Below are positions 1-8,692 of a stretch of DNA of 64,000 nt, piece after piece. How positions within the stretch are numbered: position 1 is the stretch's first letter; every line of letters begins with the position of its first letter. This DNA is from Bacteroidaceae bacterium (GTDB lineage: Bacteria; Bacteroidota; Bacteroidia; Bacteroidales; Bacteroidaceae), in NCBI GenBank assembly GCA_017429525.1, contig JAFROT010000048.1:55063-119062 (forward strand), in the 5' to 3' direction. The notes beneath the pieces were generated by a model. That model did not search any database and was not told where the DNA came from. It worked only from the letters and a program-made list of their open reading frames with translations. A program made the position numbers and the translations under genes.

Positions 1-2095
1 CCTCGATGCGGTCGGTGGCCGACCAGCGGCGCAGGGGGAGGGTGACGTAGCTGGAGGGCTGATAGTGGGTGGCTACGCTTTGTCCGTTGACGCGAATGTC
101 GAAGCCCTCGGTGGCCCAGTAGGGCACGCGCAGCTTGACGGCGAACGGCTTCTTGGCCTTGGCGAAGCGGATGACGGAGCGCTCGGCGGGCCACTCGCAC
201 TCCTGCTGGATCGTGGCTTTCTTGGCCTCCCACTCAGCGGTCGTGGGCAGGTAGAGGGCTACCCAGAGCGTGTCGGCGCCCACGAAATAGGCGGCTTCCT
301 GGTACTTGACGTGGTTCTCGACGCCGGTGCCGCCGCAGCAGGTCGACTGCGGAGTCTCGTTGCCCCAGGGCTTGGAGGCGTCGAGGCCGACGGCGTACTG
401 GTAGAGCACGGCGTAGTGACGGGGATTGAGCGAGCCGATGATCTGGTTGTAGAGCACGCGCTCGTAGTAGTCCATATAGCTGGCGTCGTTGGGGCGGAAG
501 CAGTTGAGGTCCTTGGTCAACTTGGCCAGGTTGTAGGCGCAGCACGTCTCGTTGAGCGTGGGCTCAGGGTAGGTGGAGCGGTCGCGCCAGTCGGTGCCAA
601 CGTTGGTGCACATGGAGAGGATCTGCGTATAGGGCTGTCGGAACATCTCGCCGTTGCCTACGCCGCCCATGGCGTAGCGGTAGCGCCCCTGGATCATGGT
701 CCAGAAGTTCTGCGCGAGGTTGTAGTAGTAGGGGTTGGCATTGCCTCGGTAGGCGCGCAGGGCTCCCGTGACCATGGGGATATGCTGGTTGGCGTGGCGC
801 GTGCGGATGGCGTCGACGTTCTTGGAGAGGGGCGTGAAGAAGGCAGGGCTGTCGAAGTAGGTGGCGGCCTCGAGCAGATGGGCGCGCTCGTCCTTGTCGC
901 GCACCATCTCGGAGAGGCGTGCCAGCGACTCGGCCATGCCGCCTACCTCGCCGGCGATATACATGTTCCACATTTCGAAGCGATTGCCGGGACGCTGGCG
1001 GCGCTCCTCCTGCGAGCCCTGCTCCTGGACGAAGGTGCGGTAGTGGAGGCGGTTCCAGACCCACAGGCCCATGTCCTTGGCGATGAGGAGTGCCTTGCGG
1101 GCGATGGCCTTGTCGTCGATGTAGTTGGCGATGTCAATGAGTCCGGCCAACTGCTTGTGGACGCTATAGTAGGGCGCCCAGACCCACTGCTCGTTGTTGT
1201 AGGCGCGGTACATCTCGATGAGCACGCAATGCTGGGCGGGGATGGCGTTGAGGTAGCCGTAGCCGTAGTGGGCATAGTCCTGCTTGTAGCGGTCGAAGTC
1301 GGCCCACGTGCCTTTCAGCTGGCGCAGCTCGTCTTCGGGAGCGAGGTCGCGCGCCTCGCGATAGCGCCCCAGGGCCTTGTCGTAGACGAAGGTCCGCTCC
1401 TGGCAGGCGCGCAGCTCGTCGACCATCACGCGCAGATTCTCCTTCAGGCGCTGGCGCTTGGCCTGATCGGTGCAGGAGGCGTATGCCATGGCCATGGCGC
1501 TCATGTAGTGGCCGCTGCCGTGCCCTTTGAGCTTCGTCGTCGGCGAGTCCCATCCGTCGGCCTCGGGGTAGCCGTCGGTGGGCAGACCGTAGGTGTCGCG
1601 ATAGTTGTAGAGCTGTTGGCGCACGTCGAGCGAGAGCAGTTGGTCGACATCCATGTCGCGGTTGTGGGTGAGGCGGTTCTGGCCGTTGATGCTGACGCGG
1701 TTCAGGGGGAGCGGCTCGGCAACGGGCTTGTTGGAGGGCGTGGCGTAAGGAGTGCTGACGACGCTGATGTGGGCGGTGACGGGATAGCCCATCGTGGTCG
1801 TGTTGTCGCCCGTGACGTAGCCACGGACATCGTAGGCGGTGCCTGCGGGCGTCTGCTTGGCGTCGGCCTGGGCCTGCTCGGTGGCGGGGGCGGCGTTCGT
1901 CCAGCGCACGCCGCGCAGCTCGCTAGTGCCGTCGGCGTAAGTGACCTTCAGCTGGAACGGCAGCCGCGGAGCGGTGCCCTCGGGGGTGGTGACGACGACG
2001 GGATCGACAGACTTGATTTCCTTGTAGATGAGTTGTGCATCGGTGGCTGTGGCAGTGGCCGATGCGAGCAGCAAAAAGGCAATGAATCGCTTCAT
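1..2095 (-). CDS. GH127 (DUF1680) beta-L-arabinofuranosidase-like glycosidase, C-terminus outside window
   Basis: From the ATG at 2095 the frame stays open to the window edge (about 698 codons), so the C-terminus is missing. Residues 1-18 are a signal peptide. An Ig-like (Big_4-type) segment follows at about 25-70 (TTPEGTAPRLP, TYADGTSELRGVRW). The remainder matches the DUF1680/GH127 barrel, with NETCCAYNLAKL near residue 513 and STCCGGTGVENHVKY near 585. In characterised GH127 enzymes a cysteine of this Cys-Cys-Gly motif is the nucleophile in a zinc-cysteine site. The likely role is exo-release of L-arabinose from plant glycans in the periplasm. It is divergent from the GH36 gene at 2243, suggesting use of arabinose- and galactose-decorated polymers. 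Family is firm; substrate is inferred. Confidence 0.9.
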   Translation of the reverse strand, partial: MKRFIAFLLLASATATATDAQLIYKEIKSVDPVVVTTPEGTAPRLPFQLKVTYADGTSELRGVRWTNAAPATEQAQADAKQTPAGTAYDVRGYVTGDNTTTMGYPVTAHISVVSTPYATPSNKPVAEPLPLNRVSINGQNRLTHNRDMDVDQLLSLDVRQQLYNYRDTYGLPTDGYPEADGWDSPTTKLKGHGSGHYMSAMAMAYASCTDQAKRQRLKENLRVMVDELRACQERTFVYDKALGRYREARDLAPEDELRQLKGTWADFDRYKQDYAHYGYGYLNAIPAQHCVLIEMYRAYNNEQWVWAPYYSVHKQLAGLIDIANYIDDKAIARKALLIAKDMGLWVWNRLHYRTFVQEQGSQEERRQRPGNRFEMWNMYIAGEVGGMAESLARLSEMVRDKDERAHLLEAATYFDSPAFFTPLSKNVDAIRTRHANQHIPMVTGALRAYRGNANPYYYNLAQNFWTMIQGRYRYAMGGVGNGEMFRQPYTQILSMCTNVGTDWRDRSTYPEPTLNETCCAYNLAKLTKDLNCFRPNDASYMDYYERVLYNQIIGSLNPRHYAVLYQYAVGLDASKPWGNETPQSTCCGGTGVENHVKYQEAAYFVGADTLWVALYLPTTAEWEAKKATIQQECEWPAERSVIRFAKAKKPFAVKLRVPYWATEGFDIRVNGQSVATHYQPSSYVTLPLRRWSATDRIE

Positions 2096-2124
2096 AATTG
2101 TGTGAGTTTCTTAACAATTTGTTG

Positions 2125-2132
2125 CAAAGATA
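2125..2132 (-). promoter_or_regulatory. TAnnTTTG -7 box for the GH127 gene
   Basis: TATCTTTG on the minus strand, 29 nt upstream of the ATG at 2095; it matches the Bacteroidota housekeeping -7 consensus. Confidence 0.65.
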
Positions 2133-2186
2133 GTGCTTTCGTCCGAACTTTTATCAAAAAAGTTGAGGAAAATGACGAAAAAGCTG

Positions 2187-2194
2187 TAACTTTG
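2187..2194 (+). promoter_or_regulatory. TAnnTTTG -7 box for the GH36 gene
   Basis: TAACTTTG with a TTG at 2163-2165 about 21 nt upstream, fitting the -33/-7 layout of Bacteroidota promoters. The start codon is at 2243. Confidence 0.65.
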
Positions 2195-2242
2195 TCGGCG
2201 AAAGCTATCACTTCACATAACCCTAAAGCAAATTCAAAACCT

Positions 2243-4399
2243 ATGAAACGAATCCTGTTTGCAGTCCTGGCCCTCGGCTTGACGCTGACGGCACAGGCCA
2301 AAGACATCTTCGTCAACACGCCGAAGACTACCCTCATGCTGACGGCCAATGACGGTCAGACGCCCCGCATTCATTATTATGGATCGCGCATCACGCCTGC
2401 GCAGGGGCATGAGATCATCGATGCGATGAGCCTCAACTACGACGCCTATCCAGCTTTCGGGCGCGAGAGCTACGACGAGACGGCGCTCAGCGTGACGCAC
2501 GCCGACGGCAACATGACGACCGAGCTCGCCATCACCGGCACGCGCACGGAGGGTGACCTGACCATTATCTCGATGAAGGACAAGAAATATGACTTCTACG
2601 TCGACCTTTACTATCGTGCCAACGACAAGAGCGATGTCATCGAGACGTGGACGGTGCTGCGCAACGGCGAGAAGAAGGCCGTGCGCCTGGAGCAGTACGC
2701 CAGCGGCGTGATGACTTTTCGCCAGGAGGGTGCCTGGCTGACGCATTTCCATGGCACTTGGGCTGCCGAGGGACAGATGACTGAGGAGCCGCTGACGCAG
2801 GGGCTGAAGACCATCGTCAGTCACGACGGCGTCCGTGCTGGCATGAACGATCGCGCCGAGGTGATGATCTCGCTCGACGGCAAGCCGCAGGAAAACAGCG
2901 GACGCGTCGTGGGCGCTGCGCTCTGCTGGACGGGCAACTACAAGCTGCGCCTGGAGACGCGTGGCAAGTACCGCCACACGCTCGTCGCCGGCATCGACGA
3001 CCTGCATACCACCTACACGCTCAAGCCCGGCGAGTCGTTCCAGACGCCTGAGTTGGCGATGACCTACAGCACCGAGGGCAAGGGCGGCGTCAGCCGTGCC
3101 TTCCACCGTTGGGGCCGCGAGGGCAAGCTGCACAACGGCAAGGGTCTGCGCGAGATCCTGCTCAACTCCTGGGAGGGCGTCTACATGAACGTCAACCAGG
3201 AAGTGTGCGAACAGATGATGGACGGCATCCGCGAGCTGGGCGGCGAGCTCTTCGTCGTCGACGACGGTTGGTTCGGCCGTAAGTACCGCCGCACCAACGA
3301 CTCGCAGGGCCTTGGTGACTGGCAGACTGACCTCGAGAAGCTGCCGGGCGGCGTGCCGGCCCTGCTGAAGGCTGCCGAGGACCGCGGCCTGAAGTTCGGA
3401 ATATGGATTGAGCCCGAGATGACCAATTCCAAGAGCGAGCTCTACGAGAAGCACCCCGACTGGGTCGTGGCGCATCCCACGCGCGAGCTGGCCAAGGGAC
3501 GCGGCGGCACGCAGCTCGTGCTGGATATGTCCAACCCAAAGGTGCAGGACTTCGTCGTGGGGATCGTCGACGACCTCGTCAAGGAGAACCCGCACCTCCA
3601 CTATATCAAATGGGATTGTAACATGTCGATGAACAACTTCGGTAGTTCCTACCTGAGCGGCGACCGTCAGAGCCACCTCATCGTTGACTTCCACCGTGGC
3701 CTGCGCAGCGCTCTCGAGCGCATCCGCAAGGCTCATCCTGACCTCGTCATCCAGCTCTGTGCCAGCGGCGGCGGACGCGTCAACTGGGGCTTCATGCCTT
3801 ACTTCGACGAGTTCTGGTGCTCTGACAACACCGATGCCCAGCAGCGCCTGTTCATCCAGTGGGGCACCAGCCATTTCTTCCCGACGATGGCCATGGCGCA
3901 GCACGTCAGCGCATCGCCCAACCACCAGACGGGGCGCGTCATTCCGCTCAAGTTCCGTTTTGACGTGGCTATGACAGGGCGCCTTGGCATGGAGATGAAG
4001 CCCAGCGACCTCAACGACCGCGAGTGTGAGTATGCCAAGAAGGCCGTGGCGTTCTACAAGGAGATCCGTCCTATCGTCCAGCTCGGCGATCAGTACCGCC
4101 TCCTCTCGCCCTACGAGGGCAACGGCTTCTGCAGCGAGATGTTCGTCAGCGAGGACAAGAGCGAGGCCGTATTCTTCTGCTACAAGTTCGAGAACTATGC
4201 CGACCTACATACACCCCGCTGGCACATGGCGGGCCTCGACCCCGACGCTACCTACCGCCTTACGGAGTTTGAGCCCTCCGAGCGGGCCCGCTATTTCGAC
4301 GGCAAGACTTTCAGCGGCCGCTTCCTCATGGAGACGGGCCTCGACGCCTACCTCAGCCGCCAGTTCAGCAGCCGCGTCATCAGGCTGAAGAGAGAATGA
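2243..4399 (+). CDS. GH36 alpha-galactosidase, secreted
   Basis: 718 residues, of the usual size for the family. The frame is open far upstream, but the start is set at the ATG at 2243 because it begins a clear signal peptide (MKRILFAVLALGLTLTAQA) just downstream of a -7 box. Motifs in order: DDGWFGRKYR, GIWIEPEMTN, KWDCNMSMN and CSDNTDAQQR. By family knowledge the Asp of KWD (about residue 458) is the nucleophile and the Asp of SDNTD (about 528) the acid/base. It should remove terminal alpha-galactose from raffinose-type oligosaccharides or galactomannan in the periplasm. It is divergent from GH127. The gene ends just before a very long hairpin. Confidence 0.93.
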   Translation: MKRILFAVLALGLTLTAQAKDIFVNTPKTTLMLTANDGQTPRIHYYGSRITPAQGHEIIDAMSLNYDAYPAFGRESYDETALSVTHADGNMTTELAITGTRTEGDLTIISMKDKKYDFYVDLYYRANDKSDVIETWTVLRNGEKKAVRLEQYASGVMTFRQEGAWLTHFHGTWAAEGQMTEEPLTQGLKTIVSHDGVRAGMNDRAEVMISLDGKPQENSGRVVGAALCWTGNYKLRLETRGKYRHTLVAGIDDLHTTYTLKPGESFQTPELAMTYSTEGKGGVSRAFHRWGREGKLHNGKGLREILLNSWEGVYMNVNQEVCEQMMDGIRELGGELFVVDDGWFGRKYRRTNDSQGLGDWQTDLEKLPGGVPALLKAAEDRGLKFGIWIEPEMTNSKSELYEKHPDWVVAHPTRELAKGRGGTQLVLDMSNPKVQDFVVGIVDDLVKENPHLHYIKWDCNMSMNNFGSSYLSGDRQSHLIVDFHRGLRSALERIRKAHPDLVIQLCASGGGRVNWGFMPYFDEFWCSDNTDAQQRLFIQWGTSHFFPTMAMAQHVSASPNHQTGRVIPLKFRFDVAMTGRLGMEMKPSDLNDRECEYAKKAVAFYKEIRPIVQLGDQYRLLSPYEGNGFCSEMFVSEDKSEAVFFCYKFENYADLHTPRWHMAGLDPDATYRLTEFEPSERARYFDGKTFSGRFLMETGLDAYLSRQFSSRVIRLKRE

Positions 4400-4424
4400 G
4401 GTGGGAGAGAGAAAAGTGAAGACT

Positions 4425-4513
4425 GATAAGTGAAAAGCGAGAAACAAGAGTTTCCTGCAAGTTGTGGTATGCAGGCCTTGCAGGAAACTCTTGTTTCTCG
4501 CTTTTCACTTATC
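4425..4513. repeat. Long perfect hairpin, 37-bp arms
   Basis: Arms 4425-4461 and 4477-4513 are exact reverse complements over 37 bp around a 15-nt loop. The arm starts GATAAGTGAAAAGCGAGAAA. It follows the GH36 stop codon and may end transcription, but it is far larger than a usual terminator and lacks a clear T-tract. Similar GTGAAAA-type arms recur near 15.1 and 15.8 kb. Confidence 0.85.
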
Positions 4514-4535
4514 TGCTTTCTTTGTCAGTAAAATG

Positions 4536-4566
4536 GACAAATTGTCGCTAATGTAGACAAAATGTC
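4536..4566 (+). promoter_or_regulatory. Tandem GACAA-TTGTC palindromes, candidate enhancer sites
   Basis: GACAAATTGTC (4536-4546) and GACAAAATGTC (4556-4566) are spaced 20 bp start to start, about two helical turns on the same DNA face. A further TGTC lies at 4523. They sit 36-66 bp upstream of the sigma-54-like element at 4602, as expected for an activator (enhancer-binding protein) site. No protein can be assigned. Confidence 0.5.
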
Positions 4567-4601
4567 ACTGGTAATGAGTCGATTATGCGTGTCAATGCAC
4601 G

Positions 4602-4618
4602 TTGGCACACCTCTTGCA
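4602..4618 (+). promoter_or_regulatory. Sigma-54-type (-24/-12) promoter for hsp20
   Basis: TTGGCACACCTCTTGCA matches the sigma-54 consensus (TTGGCACG-N4-TTGCW) at every position except A for G at the eighth. GG and GC have the required spacing. No TAnnTTTG box is evident between here and the gene, whose start is about 108 nt downstream. Confidence 0.7.
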
Positions 4619-4726
4619 TAATAATGGGTGACACCGCAAGCGAGACGCAGACAGACAACGGAAGCGGACGCCGAGGCGATCAAAAACAAGAAAGTCTAAC
4701 CATTAAACTAATAGGAGGTTTTAATC

Positions 4727-5149
4727 ATGTTACCAGTTATGTTCAAAAACAGTTGGTTTCCTACAGTATTCGATGATTTCTTCAACAATGATTTCGTAAC
4801 AACGCAGCGTACGGCACCGGCCGTCAACGTCAAGGTCGATGAGAACGCTTACACCATGGAGGTCGCTGCTCCTGGCCTGAAGAAAGAGTTCTGCCGCATC
4901 AGCATCAACGACGAAGGCAGCCTGAACGTAGCCATCGAGAACAAGTTCGAGCACAAGGAAGAGGACAAGAAGGAGCACTATCTGCGTCGTGAGTTCTCCT
5001 ACACCAACTACCAGCAGGCCTACACGCTGCCTGACGACGTCGACAAGAATGGCATCTCGGCCAAGGTCGAGGACGGCGTTCTGACCATCGTACTGCCGAA
5101 GATGAAGAAGGAAGAAGTCAAGGTCTCGCGTCATATCGAGATTGCCTAA
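4727..5149 (+). CDS. Small heat-shock protein, Hsp20/alpha-crystallin family
   Basis: 140 residues, typical for bacterial Hsp20. The alpha-crystallin domain spans about residues 28-132, with MEVAAPGLKKEF at its start and the conserved GVLTIVLPK near the end. The C-terminus contains an IEI (IxI-type) tail that docks between subunits in this family. It is an ATP-independent holdase chaperone. AGGAGG at 4713-4718, 8 nt before the ATG, is a strong Shine-Dalgarno, rare in this window, and implies high translation. The sigma-54-type promoter and paired palindromes upstream suggest inducible control. A strong terminator follows. Confidence 0.93.
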   Translation: MLPVMFKNSWFPTVFDDFFNNDFVTTQRTAPAVNVKVDENAYTMEVAAPGLKKEFCRISINDEGSLNVAIENKFEHKEEDKKEHYLRREFSYTNYQQAYTLPDDVDKNGISAKVEDGVLTIVLPKMKKEEVKVSRHIEIA

Positions 5150-5224
5150 TAGGCAACACTTGCTCGATTTCCCCGCAACGCCCACAGGGCATTCAGCGAG
5201 ATAACCTTACTCCTTAAATCAGCC

Positions 5225-5265
5225 GAAGAGGATGTGCCTAATCACAGGCGCATCCTCTTCTTTTT
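5225..5265 (+). terminator. Rho-independent terminator after hsp20
   Basis: Arms 5225-5238 and 5247-5260 (GAAGAGGATGTGCC and its near-complement) are followed by TTTTT. Confidence 0.88.
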
Positions 5266-5393
5266 GTTCAGGCAATGAAATCAATGATATGCCAGTTGAC
5301 CCGCAAACAGCGGAAAGTCTTGTTTTGTGCCAACTGCGATATTATTGTCACAATATAATATTACCTATTTTTTACTTTCCACTCTTTCGCTTT

Positions 5394-6455
5394 TCACTCT
5401 TCCTGCGAGAGCAGGCAGCGCTCGAGGCTGTCGACCTCGTCGTCGGTGGTGGCCCAGCTGGTGACGAAGCGGCAGGCGGTATGAGCGTCGTCGACGGGTG
5501 CCCAGGGCTCGAAGCCTATGAATTGGCGCAGGCGCGGGAGGTCGTCGTCGGGAATGACGTAGAACTGCTGATTCGTGGGCGAGCCGATATAAGGCGCGTA
5601 GCCGAGGCGGTCGACGAAGAGGTGGCGCAAGCGCATGGCCAGACTGACGGCAGAGCGTCCGAGCGAGATGTAGAGTGGCCCGCCATCGGGAACGGGGCTG
5701 AACAGCGCCTCGAACTGCACGCCTACGACGCGGCTCTTGGCCAGGAGGGCGCCATGGCGCTTGATGCGACTGAGCATGTGAGAGGGCGCATCGCCTCGGG
5801 GGAAGACGACCGCCTCGCCACAGAGGGCTCCGCACTTGGTGCCGCCGACGTAGAAGATGTCCGAGAGGCGGGCGAGCAGCGGCAGGTCGATGTCGGCGCT
5901 GGCGGCAAGACCGTAGGCCAGGCGTGCACCGTCGACGTAGAGCGGAATCTCGTATTCGCGGCAGGTGTCGTGCAGCTCGCGCAACTCGTCGGCCGTATAG
6001 AGGGTGCCCAGTTCCGTCGGGAAGGTGATGTAGACCATTCCGGGACGAACCATATGCTCGGCAGTCTCGTCGGCGAAATAACCCTTCAGCCATTGGCGCA
6101 GGTCGCTGTTGCGGAGCTTGCCGTCGTGGTGGGGGAGGGCGATCACCTTATGTCCGGTGAACTCCACGGCGCCTGCCTCGTGGACGTTGATATGCGCCGT
6201 GTCGCAGCAGACGACGCCCTCGTAGGGCTGGAGCACGCAATCGATGATGGTGGCGTTGGTCTGCGTGCCGCCGGCGAGGAAGTAAACCTGCGCGTCGGCA
6301 GCCTGGCAAGCCTCGCGGATGAGTTGGCGGGCATGCTCGCTGTAGCGGTCGTCGCCATAGCTTTGCGAACGCTCGCCGTTGGTGGTGATGAGATGGCGAA
6401 GCACGGCGTCGTGGGCTCCGTTGTTGTAGTCGCTTTCGAGATGTATCAGGTCCAT
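5394..6455 (-). CDS. ltaE: Low-specificity L-threonine aldolase (PLP-dependent)
   Basis: 353 residues of the beta-eliminating lyase/threonine aldolase fold. The sequence shows ESDYNNGAH at the N-terminus, FLAGGTQTNA for phosphate binding, YVDGARLAYG with the Asp that contacts the PLP ring nitrogen, and YVGGTKCGALCGE with the Schiff-base lysine (about residue 207). It cleaves L-threonine or allo-threonine to glycine and acetaldehyde in the cytosol. It is the last gene of an operon DUF4298 - MutS-like ATPase - ltaE, with a 26-nt gap to the preceding gene. Function is firm; stereospecificity cannot be read from sequence. Confidence 0.92.
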   Translation of the reverse strand: MDLIHLESDYNNGAHDAVLRHLITTNGERSQSYGDDRYSEHARQLIREACQAADAQVYFLAGGTQTNATIIDCVLQPYEGVVCCDTAHINVHEAGAVEFTGHKVIALPHHDGKLRNSDLRQWLKGYFADETAEHMVRPGMVYITFPTELGTLYTADELRELHDTCREYEIPLYVDGARLAYGLAASADIDLPLLARLSDIFYVGGTKCGALCGEAVVFPRGDAPSHMLSRIKRHGALLAKSRVVGVQFEALFSPVPDGGPLYISLGRSAVSLAMRLRHLFVDRLGYAPYIGSPTNQQFYVIPDDDLPRLRQFIGFEPWAPVDDAHTACRFVTSWATTDDEVDSLERCLLSQEE

Positions 6456-6481
6456 GATGTGAGTGTTTAGAGTTGAGCGTT

Positions 6482-8338
6482 TTAGGGCGTAGAGTTGAGT
6501 ATTTGGCGCAGTAGGTGGGTTGCGTTCTGGTTGCGCGCCACGCCTGGCGTGATGCGGTAGGTGTAGGTGATCGAGTCGGCGAGTGAGATCTCGAAACAGA
6601 AAGCGTGGAAGCGGTCGGGCTTCTCATCGGCCATGCGCGAGAGCTCGAGGTCGTGGGTGGCGATGACTCCCGTGACGGGCAGCTGTGCGATGTGCTCCAG
6701 GAAGAGGCGCGAGCCGTTGAGCTTGTCGAGCGAGTTGGTGCCTTTGAGAATCTCGTCGAGGATGATGAGCGTGGGTAGGGGTGTGGTGCTGTCGGCGCCC
6801 GCGTGATCATGTCCTGTCCGTGGGCGTACGGCTTGCAGCAGCTGCCTGAGGCGCAGCAGCTCGGCGTTGAAGTAGGAGATGCCATGCGTCAGGTCGTCGG
6901 TCGTGCGCATGGACGTGAAGAGGGCAAAGCGGCTCAGCCTTAGCGTTTCGGCGAACACAGGCAGCCCTGCGCGGGCCAGCACGACATTGATGCCGATGGC
7001 CCTGAGGAAGGTGCTCTTGCCCGCCATGTTGGCGCCTGTGATGATGTAGTAGTGCTGGTCGGCAAGGCTGAAGTCGTTGCGCACGGCCTTGGCGCCTACG
7101 AAGGGATGCCAGAGGCCGAGAGCCTCTAGCGTGACGCTGCCGTCGTCCAGCCATTCGGCGTCGGTGGCCTGCGGCTCGTTGAAGCAGAACGTGCCCATCG
7201 AGACGAAGGCGTCGAATCGTCCTACGGCTTCGACCCACGAACTCATCTGCCCGACGTACCGCTCCTGCCACCGCAGGAAACGGCGTACGAGGAAATAGTC
7301 GCTCAGCGCAAACACGTTGAACACGATGAAGGCCAGGAAGTTGCCTCTGCGGTCGAGCGCATCGAGTATGGCCGTGAGCTCGCGGAAGCTGGCCTGGGCA
7401 TTGTGGCCGTCAGCTGCGAGGTCGTCACGAAGGCTGACGAGCAGCTGACTGCTGAACTGACTCTCGGCAATCAGCCGTACGAGTCGCTGATAGCGCTCCA
7501 AGGCACTGCGAATGCCCGTGAGGACCTGCGTGGCCTGCCGGAGCGAGTGGCTACAGGCTAAGGTGACGAGGGTAAACTGCGCCGTCGCCCAGAGCATGAG
7601 CTGCCCCTCGGTGAGGCGGTCGAGCAGATAAGCTGCGAAGGCTGCGGCAAAGGCAATGATGGCCGTCCATGCCACCACCGACGACCATCTCGTCAGCGGC
7701 CAGCGCGCCACGCTGACGGCCTTGGCTGCGGCTACGACCTGCCCGACGCGCGTCTCGTCGATAGTGCCTTCGAGGCCGTAGGTGCAGAAGGCGGTGCGCA
7801 GCGGCTCGTTGTCGGCCAGTTCGCGGACTGCCTCGCGGCGACGGGCGATGACCTGCAGGGCGGGCGGTTCGGGCTCGCTGAGCATGGCGGCCAGCGCAGC
7901 CTCGCCTCCCGACGTGACGGCGCGGTTGATGCGTTGGAACAGGGAGGCCGTCCCGAAGAGGTCCAGGTCGACCGCGAACGGGTGCTGGTCGTCCACGAAT
8001 TGTCGGCCGTCGGCAAAGGGCGAGTAGTCGCCGTCGAGGTAGGCTCTTTCGCGCTCATAGACATGCAGTCGCCGCTCGCAGTCGGCACGGCGCTGACTCA
8101 TGCTCACGTCCTGCCAGCGGACAGCCAGGTAAGCCGCCAGCGCCACAGCCCCTGCGGCCAGCCATGTCCATGAACGGCCCCACAAGTCGGGGCCCCAGAT
8201 GCTTGCCGCCACGCAGGCTGCCGCCGCGCCAAACAGCAGCAGCTCGGCCGTGACGAAGCGCTTGCCATAGCCTCGCAGGCGGGCCGTCTCGCTCTTCAGC
8301 GTTGCGATTTTCTCTCCGTAGAAAGCCTTCAGTGGCAT
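6482..8338 (-). CDS. Membrane-associated MutS-like ATPase
   Basis: 618 residues. The C-terminal third is a MutS family ATPase: Walker A GANMAGKST, the following FASMRTTDDL-type segment (here FTSMRTTDDLTHG), Walker B LIILDEILKGTN and switch ATHDLELSR. The mismatch-binding and connector domains of true MutS are absent. Instead, hydrophobic pairs at about residues 33-75 and 220-265 look like membrane spans. Such proteins are widespread in Bacteroidota and annotated as mismatch repair, but mismatch recognition is not supported by the sequence. A DNA- or membrane-linked ATPase of unknown role is the safer call. It is 22 nt after DUF4298 and 26 nt before ltaE. Confidence 0.85.
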   Translation of the reverse strand: MPLKAFYGEKIATLKSETARLRGYGKRFVTAELLLFGAAAACVAASIWGPDLWGRSWTWLAAGAVALAAYLAVRWQDVSMSQRRADCERRLHVYERERAYLDGDYSPFADGRQFVDDQHPFAVDLDLFGTASLFQRINRAVTSGGEAALAAMLSEPEPPALQVIARRREAVRELADNEPLRTAFCTYGLEGTIDETRVGQVVAAAKAVSVARWPLTRWSSVVAWTAIIAFAAAFAAYLLDRLTEGQLMLWATAQFTLVTLACSHSLRQATQVLTGIRSALERYQRLVRLIAESQFSSQLLVSLRDDLAADGHNAQASFRELTAILDALDRRGNFLAFIVFNVFALSDYFLVRRFLRWQERYVGQMSSWVEAVGRFDAFVSMGTFCFNEPQATDAEWLDDGSVTLEALGLWHPFVGAKAVRNDFSLADQHYYIITGANMAGKSTFLRAIGINVVLARAGLPVFAETLRLSRFALFTSMRTTDDLTHGISYFNAELLRLRQLLQAVRPRTGHDHAGADSTTPLPTLIILDEILKGTNSLDKLNGSRLFLEHIAQLPVTGVIATHDLELSRMADEKPDRFHAFCFEISLADSITYTYRITPGVARNQNATHLLRQILNSTP

Positions 8339-8360
8339 GGACCGTGAACGTTGATGGATG

Positions 8361-8672
8361 CTAACGAGCCGGTGCCTCGGAGTGGCGGGGCATGCTTTTC
8401 ATCCGTTCGTGCAGCTTGCGGTTGTCGCAGAGCATATTCCAAATGCCATCCTCCGAGAGTACGCCCCGCTTCAGGCCGTCGGGCAGGCGCCCCTCGCGGT
8501 CGGCGTCATAGTCTTGTTTCCAGAGGTCGCTGCCGTAGTAGTCGTCGAGCTCAGCTATCGCCTTCTGGGCAGCCTCGAAGTGGTCGAGGGCCGTTGTCAG
8601 TTCCCTGATAGCCGCCGAGGCGGTGTCGAGGTGACTTTCCATCAGGCGGATGCGTTCAATCTGTTCTGTCAT
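8361..8672 (-). CDS. DUF4298 family protein
   Basis: 103 residues, small, acidic and helical. It matches the DUF4298 pattern: MTEQIERIRLMESHLD at the start, central LDDYYGSDLWKQDYDAD, then LKRGVLSEDGIWNML. The start at 8672 is chosen because the family begins MxQIERI; the frame also stays open upstream through the leader repeat, adding MSRVKLAPNSAMARKGALL. Function is unknown. It is the first gene of the operon with the MutS-like ATPase and ltaE. Its presumed leader carries two copies of the hairpin repeat. Confidence 0.8.
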   Translation of the reverse strand: MTEQIERIRLMESHLDTASAAIRELTTALDHFEAAQKAIAELDDYYGSDLWKQDYDADREGRLPDGLKRGVLSEDGIWNMLCDNRKLHERMKSMPRHSEAPAR

Positions 8673-8692
8673 AGGCTTTTGTTCTTTTAAAA

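Noticed and set aside
65-2242. Long plus-strand open frame continuous with the GH36 gene
   Set aside because: It is antisense to the GH127 gene, whose minus-strand frame has clear family motifs; GC-rich codons keep the opposite strand open. The signal peptide at 2243 marks the real start of GH36.
6482-8338. Calling this gene mutS (mismatch repair)
   Set aside because: Mismatch-recognition domain is missing and membrane spans are present; only the ATPase domain is shared.
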